The notes under the pieces were generated by a model that searched no databases, had not been told where the DNA came from, and worked only from the letters and a program-made list of their open reading frames with translations. This document shows positions 4,338 through 9,818 of a stretch of 9,818 bases of DNA, piece after piece; position 1 is the first letter of the stretch, and every line of letters starts with the position of its first letter. This stretch comes from Acidithiobacillus sp. (GTDB lineage Bacteria > Pseudomonadota > Gammaproteobacteria > Acidithiobacillales > Acidithiobacillaceae), in the NCBI GenBank assembly GCA_027445725.1, contig DAIAVG010000036.1, positions 1 to 9,818 on the forward strand. Reading direction: 5' to 3'. The translations under genes and the position numbers were made by a program.

Positions 4338-7037
4338 TCAGCCGTGCGCTTCATCCCAGTGCTTGCCGACACCCAACCCCACGAGTAGCGGCACCGCCAG
4401 TTCCGCTACGCCCTCCATACGCGCCCTTAGTGCCGACTTTGCAGCCTCCAGGCCGGCCTCCGGCACCTCCAGAATCAGTTCGTCATGCACCTGGAGAATC
4501 ATCCGACCACGCTCGGGCTGCTCCTGCAACCAGGCATCCACGGCAATCATCGCCATCTTGATAAGATCCGCCGCAGTGCCCTGCATAGGTGCGTTAATGG
4601 CCGCACGCTCGGCATAATTACGCCGGGCCGGGTTGCTGGAGCGAATTTCCGGTACATACAGACGGCGGCCAAAGAGCGTCTCCACATAGCCCTGCTTTTT
4701 CGCCAGGGCACGGGTCTGCTCCATATACTCGAGAACGCCCGGATAACGCTCAAAGTAACGGTCCATGTACTGTCGCGCAGCCGCCTGATCAATGCCCAAC
4801 TGTTGCGCGAGGCCGTAGGGCGTCTGCCCGTAAATCAGACCGAAGTTGATAGCCTTGGCCGCCCGGCGCGCAGCACTGTCCACCGCCTCCTGTGCCAGAT
4901 TAAAGACCTCGGCAGCGGTAACCGCATGGATGTCCTGTCCCTCCGCAAAAGCTTGCAACAGACGGGCATCCCTGGAGAGATGGGCCATAATACGCAACTC
5001 GATCTGCGAGTAATCGGCGCTCAGCAGCCAGTGCCCCTCCTCGGCGACAAAAGCCTGACGGATACGCCGGCCCTGTTCGGTACGCACCGGGATATTTTGC
5101 AGATTCGGATCGCTGGAGGAGAGGCGTCCGGTGGCCGCCACCGCCTGCTGAAAATGAGTATGGACCCGGCCGGTGTCGGGATTGATCATCTGCGGCAGTG
5201 CATCCGCATAGGTGTTTTTGAGCTTGGCCATGCCACGATAATCGAGAATCAGGCGCGGCAGATCGGCGTGAACAGCGAGCTGGGCGAGCACATCTTCATT
5301 GGTCGACGGCTGACCGCCGGGGGTTTTCTTGAGTACCGGCAACCGCATCTTGTCGAAGAGGATTTCCTGAATCTGCTTGGGGGAGTTGAGGTTGAAGGAC
5401 TGCCCCGCCAGAACAAAGGCCTTCTGTTCACAGTCCGCCATGTCTTTACTCAGTTCCGTGCTCAGCACTTCGAGCTGGGCACGATCGACTTTGACACCCG
5501 CTTCTTCCATACGCGCCAGCACCAGCACCAGCGGCATTTCTATTTCCATCAACACGCGCTGCAAGCCCGGCTCGCTGGCGAACCGCGGCCAGAGCTGCGC
5601 GTCCACACGCAGACAGACATCGGCATCCTCTGCCGCGTAGGGCAGCGCCTCCACTACCGGCACATCGGCAAAATTACGCGCTGACTTGCCTTTGCCGGCC
5701 ACCTCTTCGTAGCGGATGTTCTGATGTTGCAGATAACGCTCGGCGAGGGTGTCGAGATCGTGGCCGTTGTGACTGCTGTTTAAGACGTAGCTTTCCAGCA
5801 ACGTGTCGCGGGCCAGGCCGGCCGGGTGGATGCCATGTCGCCAGAAAACCCGCCAATCGTATTTGGCGTTCTGGGCCAGCTTGGCGGCCTGTGGGTCTTC
5901 CAGCCACGGCCGCAAGGCGGTGAGGACGGCCTGCCGATCCAGTTGCGGACTACCGTCGCGGTGGCCAATAGGAATGTAGACGGCCTGATAGTCACCACCG
6001 GCTTGCCAAGCGCAGGAAATCCCCACCAAATCGGCATGCAGCGGGTCGAGGCTCGTGGTTTCCGTGTCCAGAGCGACCACATCGGCCGTTTTCAGGTCGA
6101 GCAGCAGCGCATCCAGCGCTTCCGCAGTGGTGATGGCCCGGTAGGCGGCACGATCTATGTCACTGCTCCGCTTTTCCGGCACCTTTCCCGCATCGTCCGC
6201 AGGCAGGTCCCTGAGCCAGGCATGAAAACCCAGGCGCTGCGCCAACGCCCGCAGGGCGGCAACATCCGCCGCCCGGCGGGCGTAAGTCGCGGCAGGCAGC
6301 GTCAGATCACAGCGAATGGTCGCCAGATCGCGGCTCAAAGGCAGATAATGTGCGGAGGCACGCAGCGCCTCACCCACCTTGCCGCCGATGTCGTCGGCAT
6401 GGGCCAGCACGCCGTCCAGATCACCATATTGCGTCAGCCACCGGGCGGCCGTTTTCGGTCCGGCGCCGGGCACGCCGGGGATGTTATCCACCTTGTCGCC
6501 GATCAGCGCCAGCAGGTCGGCAATACGCTCCGGCGGTACACCAAAGCGCTCCTCAACCCCGGCCACATCCGTTTCGATACCTTTCATGGTGTCGATAAGC
6601 CGCACTCGCTGGTTCACCAACTGCGCCATATCCTTGTCGCCGGTGACGATAAGCACCTGCTGGTCGGGCGCCGCCTCCCGGGCCAGGGTGCCGATCACGT
6701 CATCCGCCTCCACGTCCGGCTCGATCACGAGCGGCAGGCCGGTGGCCCTGATCCAGTCGTGCAGCAGCGGAACCTGGACCCGTAGCTCCTCCGGCATGGA
6801 GGGCCGCTGTGCCTTATACTCAGGATAAAGTCTGTCCCGGAACGTACCGCCGGGAGCGTCGAATATGACGATGATTTCGTCACTCGGATACTCTTTGAGC
6901 AAGCGGCGAAGCATGTTGGCGACGCCGTAAATAGCTCCGGTCGGAAGATTGTCCGGGGCGCGCAGGTCAGGCAGCGCGTGAAAGGCACGATAGAGGAAGC
7001 TGGAGGCATCGACGAGGATACGGGGGTCTTGGGGCAT
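4338..7037 (-). CDS. polA: DNA polymerase I
   Basis: PolA removes RNA primers, fills Okazaki gaps and acts in excision repair. The 899-residue product (E. coli 928) keeps all three activities. The 5'-3' exonuclease domain (about 1-290) has VDASSFLYRAFHALP, RDRLYPEYKAQRP, EADDVIGTLA and TGDKDMAQLV. The 3'-5' proofreading domain (about 300-490) keeps its acidic residues: D324 and E326 in LDTETTSLD, D394 in NAKYDW, and D473 in YAAEDAD. The polymerase domain has motif A DYSQIELR (D675), motif B RRAAKAINFGLIYG (K728, F732) and motif C QVHDEL (D852). F732 corresponds to E. coli F762, which discriminates against dideoxynucleotides. The ATG has a GGAG-type site at 7050-7053 and a likely promoter upstream. 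Its stop is 2 nt from the kch stop, with no terminator between. Intact proofreading separates it from Taq-like PolA. Confidence 0.99.
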   Translation of the reverse strand: MPQDPRILVDASSFLYRAFHALPDLRAPDNLPTGAIYGVANMLRRLLKEYPSDEIIVIFDAPGGTFRDRLYPEYKAQRPSMPEELRVQVPLLHDWIRATGLPLVIEPDVEADDVIGTLAREAAPDQQVLIVTGDKDMAQLVNQRVRLIDTMKGIETDVAGVEERFGVPPERIADLLALIGDKVDNIPGVPGAGPKTAARWLTQYGDLDGVLAHADDIGGKVGEALRASAHYLPLSRDLATIRCDLTLPAATYARRAADVAALRALAQRLGFHAWLRDLPADDAGKVPEKRSSDIDRAAYRAITTAEALDALLLDLKTADVVALDTETTSLDPLHADLVGISCAWQAGGDYQAVYIPIGHRDGSPQLDRQAVLTALRPWLEDPQAAKLAQNAKYDWRVFWRHGIHPAGLARDTLLESYVLNSSHNGHDLDTLAERYLQHQNIRYEEVAGKGKSARNFADVPVVEALPYAAEDADVCLRVDAQLWPRFASEPGLQRVLMEIEMPLVLVLARMEEAGVKVDRAQLEVLSTELSKDMADCEQKAFVLAGQSFNLNSPKQIQEILFDKMRLPVLKKTPGGQPSTNEDVLAQLAVHADLPRLILDYRGMAKLKNTYADALPQMINPDTGRVHTHFQQAVAATGRLSSSDPNLQNIPVRTEQGRRIRQAFVAEEGHWLLSADYSQIELRIMAHLSRDARLLQAFAEGQDIHAVTAAEVFNLAQEAVDSAARRAAKAINFGLIYGQTPYGLAQQLGIDQAAARQYMDRYFERYPGVLEYMEQTRALAKKQGYVETLFGRRLYVPEIRSSNPARRNYAERAAINAPMQGTAADLIKMAMIAVDAWLQEQPERGRMILQVHDELILEVPEAGLEAAKSALRARMEGVAELAVPLLVGLGVGKHWDEAHG

Positions 7038-7066
7038 GGTCTGGGACTTCTCCGCGGATTTCCGCC

Positions 7067-7095
7067 ATAATACGGAAAATCACCACCATTGACAC
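7067..7095 (-). promoter_or_regulatory. Sigma70-like promoter for polA
   Basis: On the minus strand, GTGTCA (7095-7090, 4/6 match) and TATTAT (7072-7067, 5/6 match) are exactly 17 nt apart. Transcription would start near 7060, giving a leader of about 23 nt. The inverted repeat GCGGATTTCCGC (7054-7065) overlaps that start point and could be a small operator or chance. On the plus strand CATAAT (7066-7071) is a possible -10 for the divergent LOG gene, but I see no good -35 for it. Confidence 0.45.
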
Positions 7096-7106
7096 GGGAA
7101 TGACGG

Positions 7107-7826
7107 ATGCGGGCACATCTCGAAGAGGAAAAACTGCGCGATAAGGGCGAGGGACGCCTCACCCGCGAGGCCTGGAAAATCTTTCAGATTATAGCCGAGT
7201 TTGTGCATGGCTACGAAAAACTGGCCGACGTCGAACCCTGTGTCAGCATTTTCGGTTCAGCCCGCATTGACCCGGAACATCCCTGGTATCTGAAAGCCCA
7301 GGAGATCGCCGAGAAACTCTCCAATGCCGGGTTTTCCGTCATCAGCGGGGGTGGTCCCGGAGTGATGGAAGCCGCCAACAAGGGCGCCTTTCGCGGCACG
7401 GGCTACAGCATCGGGCTCAATATCGAACTGCCCCACGAGCAGCATATTAACCCCTACCAGGATGTTTCCATATCCTTCGAGCATTTTTACTCACGCAAGG
7501 TCATGTTCGTGAAATACGCGGTCGCCTATGTGGTGATGCCGGGTGGTTTCGGAACACTGGACGAACTTGCCGAGTGTCTGACCCTGGTACAGACCGGTAA
7601 GACCCGTAAGATGCCCATCATTCTGGTGGAGTCCAGTTTCTGGAAAGGACTGATCGACTGGTGGCGGGAATCCATGCTGACGGCGGGGACCATCAAGCCG
7701 GAAGATCTCAATCTCATCACCATTATCGACGACACCGACGAAGTGGTATCGGCCATTTTTAATCACTATGAAAAACGCGGCTTTGCGCCGTCCGCCGCTG
7801 AGACAGAGGCCCTTCTCAACCTTTAA
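7107..7826 (+). CDS. LOG-family (TIGR00730) nucleotide phosphoribohydrolase-like protein
   Basis: A 239-residue cytosolic Rossmann-fold protein of the LOG / lysine-decarboxylase-like family. It has both signature loops: GGGPGVMEAA (81-90) and PGGFGTLDE (145-153), with Glu153, and the conserved YSRK at 128-131 (Arg130). These residues bind the nucleotide phosphate and ribose in characterised LOG enzymes, which cleave the base from nucleoside 5'-monophosphates. Family members are often misnamed lysine decarboxylase; no PLP site is present. The N-terminal 40 or so residues form a helical extension (REAWKIFQIIAEFVHGYEKL) seen in longer LOG forms. The ATG has GGGA at 7096-7099, 7 nt away; an ATG at 7100 is out of frame. 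It is divergent from polA and leads a unit with DUF2782 and thrB. Substrate preference, cytokinin-type or housekeeping nucleotide, cannot be read from sequence. Confidence 0.9.
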   Translation: MRAHLEEEKLRDKGEGRLTREAWKIFQIIAEFVHGYEKLADVEPCVSIFGSARIDPEHPWYLKAQEIAEKLSNAGFSVISGGGPGVMEAANKGAFRGTGYSIGLNIELPHEQHINPYQDVSISFEHFYSRKVMFVKYAVAYVVMPGGFGTLDELAECLTLVQTGKTRKMPIILVESSFWKGLIDWWRESMLTAGTIKPEDLNLITIIDDTDEVVSAIFNHYEKRGFAPSAAETEALLNL

Positions 7827-7846
7827 GGACCCCAGGGAGTATTACC

Positions 7847-8182
7847 ATGTCCATACGTATTTCCGCCCTAGTTGTCGGTACCTGCTTTGCATTAGGCACC
7901 AGCCTCTCCGCATGGGCTGCGGACGATCTCCAAAAACTGCATCTGCCCACGCTGGCCCCCGAGGCCAAGGCCGGGCCTAAAGCCGAGATCAAGGTGCCAC
8001 AAGGCTCCAAGATTGAAGAGTATAAAGTCAATGGCAAGGTGTACATGATTAAGGTCATCCCGCCCAAGCCTTTTCCACCCTATTATCTGGAAGACAAGGG
8101 TGGCACCGGTCGCTTCACCGAAGTGCCGCAGACGGCGGCTGAACACCTGAGTGTGCCCCAGTGGGTTATTTTCCGCTGGTAA
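7847..8182 (+). CDS. Exported DUF2782 family protein
   Basis: A 111-residue protein with a signal peptide (1-24, MSIRIS then a hydrophobic core ending SLSAWA, likely cleaved before ADD), so probably periplasmic. The mature part has a linker rich in Lys, Pro and Ala, then the DUF2782 core: IEEYKVNGKVYMIKVIPP (about 64-81), PPYYLEDKGGTGRF and the C-terminal VPQWVIFRW. The family is uncharacterised; its members typically sit beside polA and thrB in gammaproteobacteria, as here. AGGGAG (7834-7839) is an ideal ribosome binding site, 7 nt from the ATG. It lies 20 nt after the LOG gene and 44 nt before thrB, so co-transcription is likely. The conserved neighbourhood does not show a functional link to threonine synthesis or replication. 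Confidence 0.88.
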   Translation: MSIRISALVVGTCFALGTSLSAWAADDLQKLHLPTLAPEAKAGPKAEIKVPQGSKIEEYKVNGKVYMIKVIPPKPFPPYYLEDKGGTGRFTEVPQTAAEHLSVPQWVIFRW

Positions 8183-8226
8183 AGTAGCCCCGTTCATTCC
8201 TAAATCTCTGAGCGAAAGTGCCGTTT

Positions 8227-9159
8227 ATGTCTGTTTATACCAATGTCAGTGACCTCGAACTCGCGCAATTTCTCAGGGATTATGACCTCGGCGACGCCCG
8301 CGCGCTGACCGGTATTTCCGCCGGGGTAGAGAACAGTAACTATTTCCTCGACACCGAAAGGGGTCACTTTGTCCTGACACTTTTCGAGCGTCTACCGCGT
8401 AACAAAATCCCTTATTTTCTTGCTCTCACCGAGTGGCTGAGCCTGCACGGCATTCCCTGCCCGCGCCCCCTGCATACCATGGCAGGAAACAGTCTCAGCA
8501 CGTTATGTGGTAAACCCGCCGCCATCGTTCAGCGTCTGAGCGGTACGTCCATCGAGGGGCGGGCGCCCTCTGTTGCCGAAATCAGCGCGCTTGGAACCTT
8601 GCTGGCGCGGATGCATCTGGCCGGGGAGAACTTTCCGGAGCGGCGCCCCAATCCTGCCGGACTCACTTGGTGGCAGGAGACAGCCAGACATCTGGTGCCC
8701 CACCTGAGCCCGGAGGACAACGCCATCATCATGGAAGAGCTGACCTATCAGGGCACGCTGGATCGCACAGCAATTCCCGGCGGCGTCGTCCATGCGGATC
8801 TTTTCCCAGATAATGTTTTGTTCGAGAACGGCCGGATCTCCGGCACCATCGATTTTTACTACGCCGGGGATGATGCCTGGCTCTACGACCTGGCGGTGGT
8901 GGCCAACTCCTGGTGCTCGGAAGCCGATGGTCGCTTTGACCGGGCATTAGTTACGGCGTTATGGGATGCCTATGTGGCTACCCGCCCCCTGCAGACCGGC
9001 GAGGAAGTGTTGTGGTTCCCGCTGCTGCGCGCCGCCGCTCTGCGCTTCTGGCTCCTGCGCCTGGATGCCGTGCACTTTCGCCGCCCCGGGGCCATCACCC
9101 AGTGCAAAGACCCGGAGGAATACCGGCGGATTCTTCTCAAGCGCCGCCAGATGGTATAA
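8227..9159 (+). CDS. thrB: Homoserine kinase (APH-like, ThrB2 type)
   Basis: This enzyme phosphorylates L-homoserine with ATP, the step before threonine synthase. It belongs to the aminoglycoside-phosphotransferase-like homoserine kinases found in Pseudomonas and related bacteria, not the GHMP kinase type of E. coli. From ATG 8227 it is 310 residues. GISAGVENSNYFL (about 29-41) is the family glycine-rich region with ENSN, and FVLTLFE (49-55) follows. The catalytic loop is HADLFPDN (189-196; D191 base, N196) and the metal-binding segment is DFYYAG (D209). I prefer ATG 8227 because family members begin MSV-T-V; an in-frame GTG at 8218 would add three residues. No strong Shine-Dalgarno precedes either, only GAG at 8210-8212. 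Other threonine-pathway genes (hom, thrC) are not in the window. A general APH-fold kinase is possible but ENSN and the neighbours favour ThrB. Confidence 0.93.
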   Translation: MSVYTNVSDLELAQFLRDYDLGDARALTGISAGVENSNYFLDTERGHFVLTLFERLPRNKIPYFLALTEWLSLHGIPCPRPLHTMAGNSLSTLCGKPAAIVQRLSGTSIEGRAPSVAEISALGTLLARMHLAGENFPERRPNPAGLTWWQETARHLVPHLSPEDNAIIMEELTYQGTLDRTAIPGGVVHADLFPDNVLFENGRISGTIDFYYAGDDAWLYDLAVVANSWCSEADGRFDRALVTALWDAYVATRPLQTGEEVLWFPLLRAAALRFWLLRLDAVHFRRPGAITQCKDPEEYRRILLKRRQMV

Positions 9160-9205
9160 ACACCAGCCCGCCACAGATCCGCGACACCTCAACAAGATCA
9201 TGACT

Positions 9206-9338
9206 TCAGGATTTATGATCCGGCGGCTTCTCCCCCGACCAGTGCGCAAGCACCACCAGCGCAATGCCGAAGAACAAGCCCTCGCTGGCGGGCAAGGCCC
9301 AATCCGGATGAAATACAGCCAGATCATTGTGGGGTAGC
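9206..9338 (-). other. Coding-like frame after the comEA stop; possible remnant or small ORF
   Basis: Between the convergent thrB and comEA stops (9160-9338) one minus-strand frame reads like protein: it ends at TGA 9208-9206 and includes NDLAVFHPDWALPASEG followed by the hydrophobic LFFGIALVVLAHW and a charged tail EKPPDHKS. Codons here are mostly G or C at third positions. No good start is visible: the frame enters from inside comEA out of phase, and the ATG at 9327 is in another frame. A TTG start (WA-TTG-PASEG) would give 29 residues but lacks a Shine-Dalgarno. It may be a gene remnant, a frameshifted comEA extension, or chance. I see no convincing terminator in this gap, only GATCAT (9196-9201) with ATGATC (9215-9220) and no T-run. 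Confidence 0.3.
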
Positions 9339-9746
9339 TTAGTCCTTGAGCGAGAAGGCGTTGCTCTGTGGAGAGCTTTCCAGAATATAGCCGTGACTTC
9401 CGCGTCGAACGACGCGTTCCTCTCCCACCGGCACTGCAGCATGAGAGTGACCAGCCTGTCGGGCAGTTTTTTGCGGCAACACCGAGTCGCCGCTGAGGCT
9501 CACCATCGGGCGCAAGTGCTCTAACAGCTTGGGACCGATGCCATGGATACTGGTGAGTTCATCCACGCTCTTGAAAGGCCCATGCGCCTGCCGGTATTCC
9601 AGCACCGCCTGTGCCTTGGCCGGACCAATGCCCGGCAGCGTATCCAGTGCCGCGGCATCGGCGGTATTGATATTCACCGACGCCCAGACGGCAGGGGCAA
9701 ACAGCAGGAACAACAAGCACAAAAGTCCACGTAATCCTGTTTTCAT
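9339..9746 (-). CDS. comEA: ComEA-type helix-hairpin-helix DNA-binding protein
   Basis: ComEA proteins bind double-stranded DNA in the periplasm during natural transformation and help pull it in. From the ATG at 9744-9746 the product is 135 residues. Residues 1-22 are a signal peptide (MKTGLRG, hydrophobic core, AVWA, likely cleaved before SVNIN). The core is the classic ComEA region VNINTADAAALDTLPGIGP (24-42), then KAQAVLEYRQAHGPFKSVDE and the second hairpin HGIGPKLLEHL (68-78). Both hairpins keep the G-I-G-P turn that contacts the DNA backbone. The start is set by AAGGAG (9761-9756), about 9 nt upstream. The open frame extends further upstream without homology; a GTG directly before the ATG is a weaker alternative. 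The tail (80-135) is longer than in many Gram-negative ComEA and has no motif I recognise. Presence of comEA alone does not prove competence. Confidence 0.92.
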   Translation of the reverse strand: MKTGLRGLLCLLFLLFAPAVWASVNINTADAAALDTLPGIGPAKAQAVLEYRQAHGPFKSVDELTSIHGIGPKLLEHLRPMVSLSGDSVLPQKTARQAGHSHAAVPVGEERVVRRGSHGYILESSPQSNAFSLKD

Positions 9747-9763
9747 CACGCTCCACTCCTTTT

Positions 9764-9818
9764 TTAAGGCAAACGCTCCAAAGCCACCACCCCCAGCGCC
9801 AGCCACTTGCTGCCCGAG
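9764..9818 (-). CDS. Possible C-terminus of the gene upstream of comEA
   Basis: Entering from the right edge, one minus-strand frame reads SGSKWLALGVVALERLP and stops at TAA (9766-9764), 17 nt before the comEA ATG and just overlapping its Shine-Dalgarno region. The position fits the last codons of an upstream operon partner. With 17 residues no family can be named, and the other two frames are also open across this short stretch, so the assignment is tentative. Confidence 0.35.
   Translation of the reverse strand, partial: SGSKWLALGVVALERLP

Noticed and set aside
4485..6785. Two long plus-strand open frames (4485-5684 and 5826-6785) opposite polA
   Set aside because: They lie wholly antisense to a perfectly conserved polA, have low-complexity Arg/Gln/His-rich translations with no domain, and are explained by GC-rich codon bias.
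7089..7094. Perfect TTGACA -35 box on the plus strand before the LOG gene
   Set aside because: The matching -10 would fall inside the LOG coding region with no TATAAT-like sequence there; it is more likely the complement of part of the polA -35.
9747..9806. Longer comEA start at 9806 (Gly-rich N-terminus)
   Set aside because: It would place a Gly-rich stretch before a clear signal peptide; the strong AAGGAG points to the ATG at 9746.

Overview
The window reads as ordinary, densely packed chromosome of a gammaproteobacterium-like organism, most plausibly an acidophile of the Acidithiobacillus type. The block polA / DUF2782 / thrB, with the aminoglycoside-phosphotransferase-like homoserine kinase, is a known neighbourhood in Pseudomonas and relatives. 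EngB, Kch, PolA and PanD are all close to their E. coli counterparts. A plasma-membrane (P3A-type) proton ATPase at the left edge is the kind of gene found in acidophiles. The genus is an inference from gene content, not proven. I see no insertion sequence, phage gene, CRISPR array, tRNA or rRNA, and no clear sign of horizontal transfer.

Layout. 1-307 (-): N-terminus of a P-type proton ATPase running off the left edge. 433-2153 (+): a tight three-gene unit of a 39-residue membrane miniprotein, panD (beta-alanine synthesis) and an MFS transporter, with a 4-nt overlap and a 3-nt gap. 2198-2274: a folded element ending in a T-run that probably terminates this unit. 2285-2314: a sigma70-like promoter whose predicted start point falls on the ATG of engB (2321-3007), so engB may be leaderless. 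A 21-codon ORF (3004-3069) then links engB to kch (3073-4335), a potassium channel with a C-terminal RCK domain. An internal Shine-Dalgarno and ATG in kch could also give a free RCK domain. polA (4338-7037, -) converges on kch with only 2 nt between stop codons.

To the right of polA, and divergent from it, is LOG-family hydrolase (7107-7826), a secreted DUF2782 protein (7847-8182) and thrB (8227-9159), all on + and closely spaced. comEA (9339-9746, -) then faces thrB. It may be the last gene of a minus-strand unit whose preceding gene runs off the right edge. A coding-like frame with one hydrophobic helix follows the comEA stop.

Most genes are housekeeping: coenzyme A precursor and threonine synthesis, ribosome assembly, DNA replication and repair, potassium and proton homeostasis, and DNA uptake. 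I found no undescribed multi-gene system. The items worth a second look are small-scale: the panD-coupled miniprotein, the possible leaderless engB, the 21-codon link ORF, the internal start in kch, and the possible antisense overlap between polA and kch.
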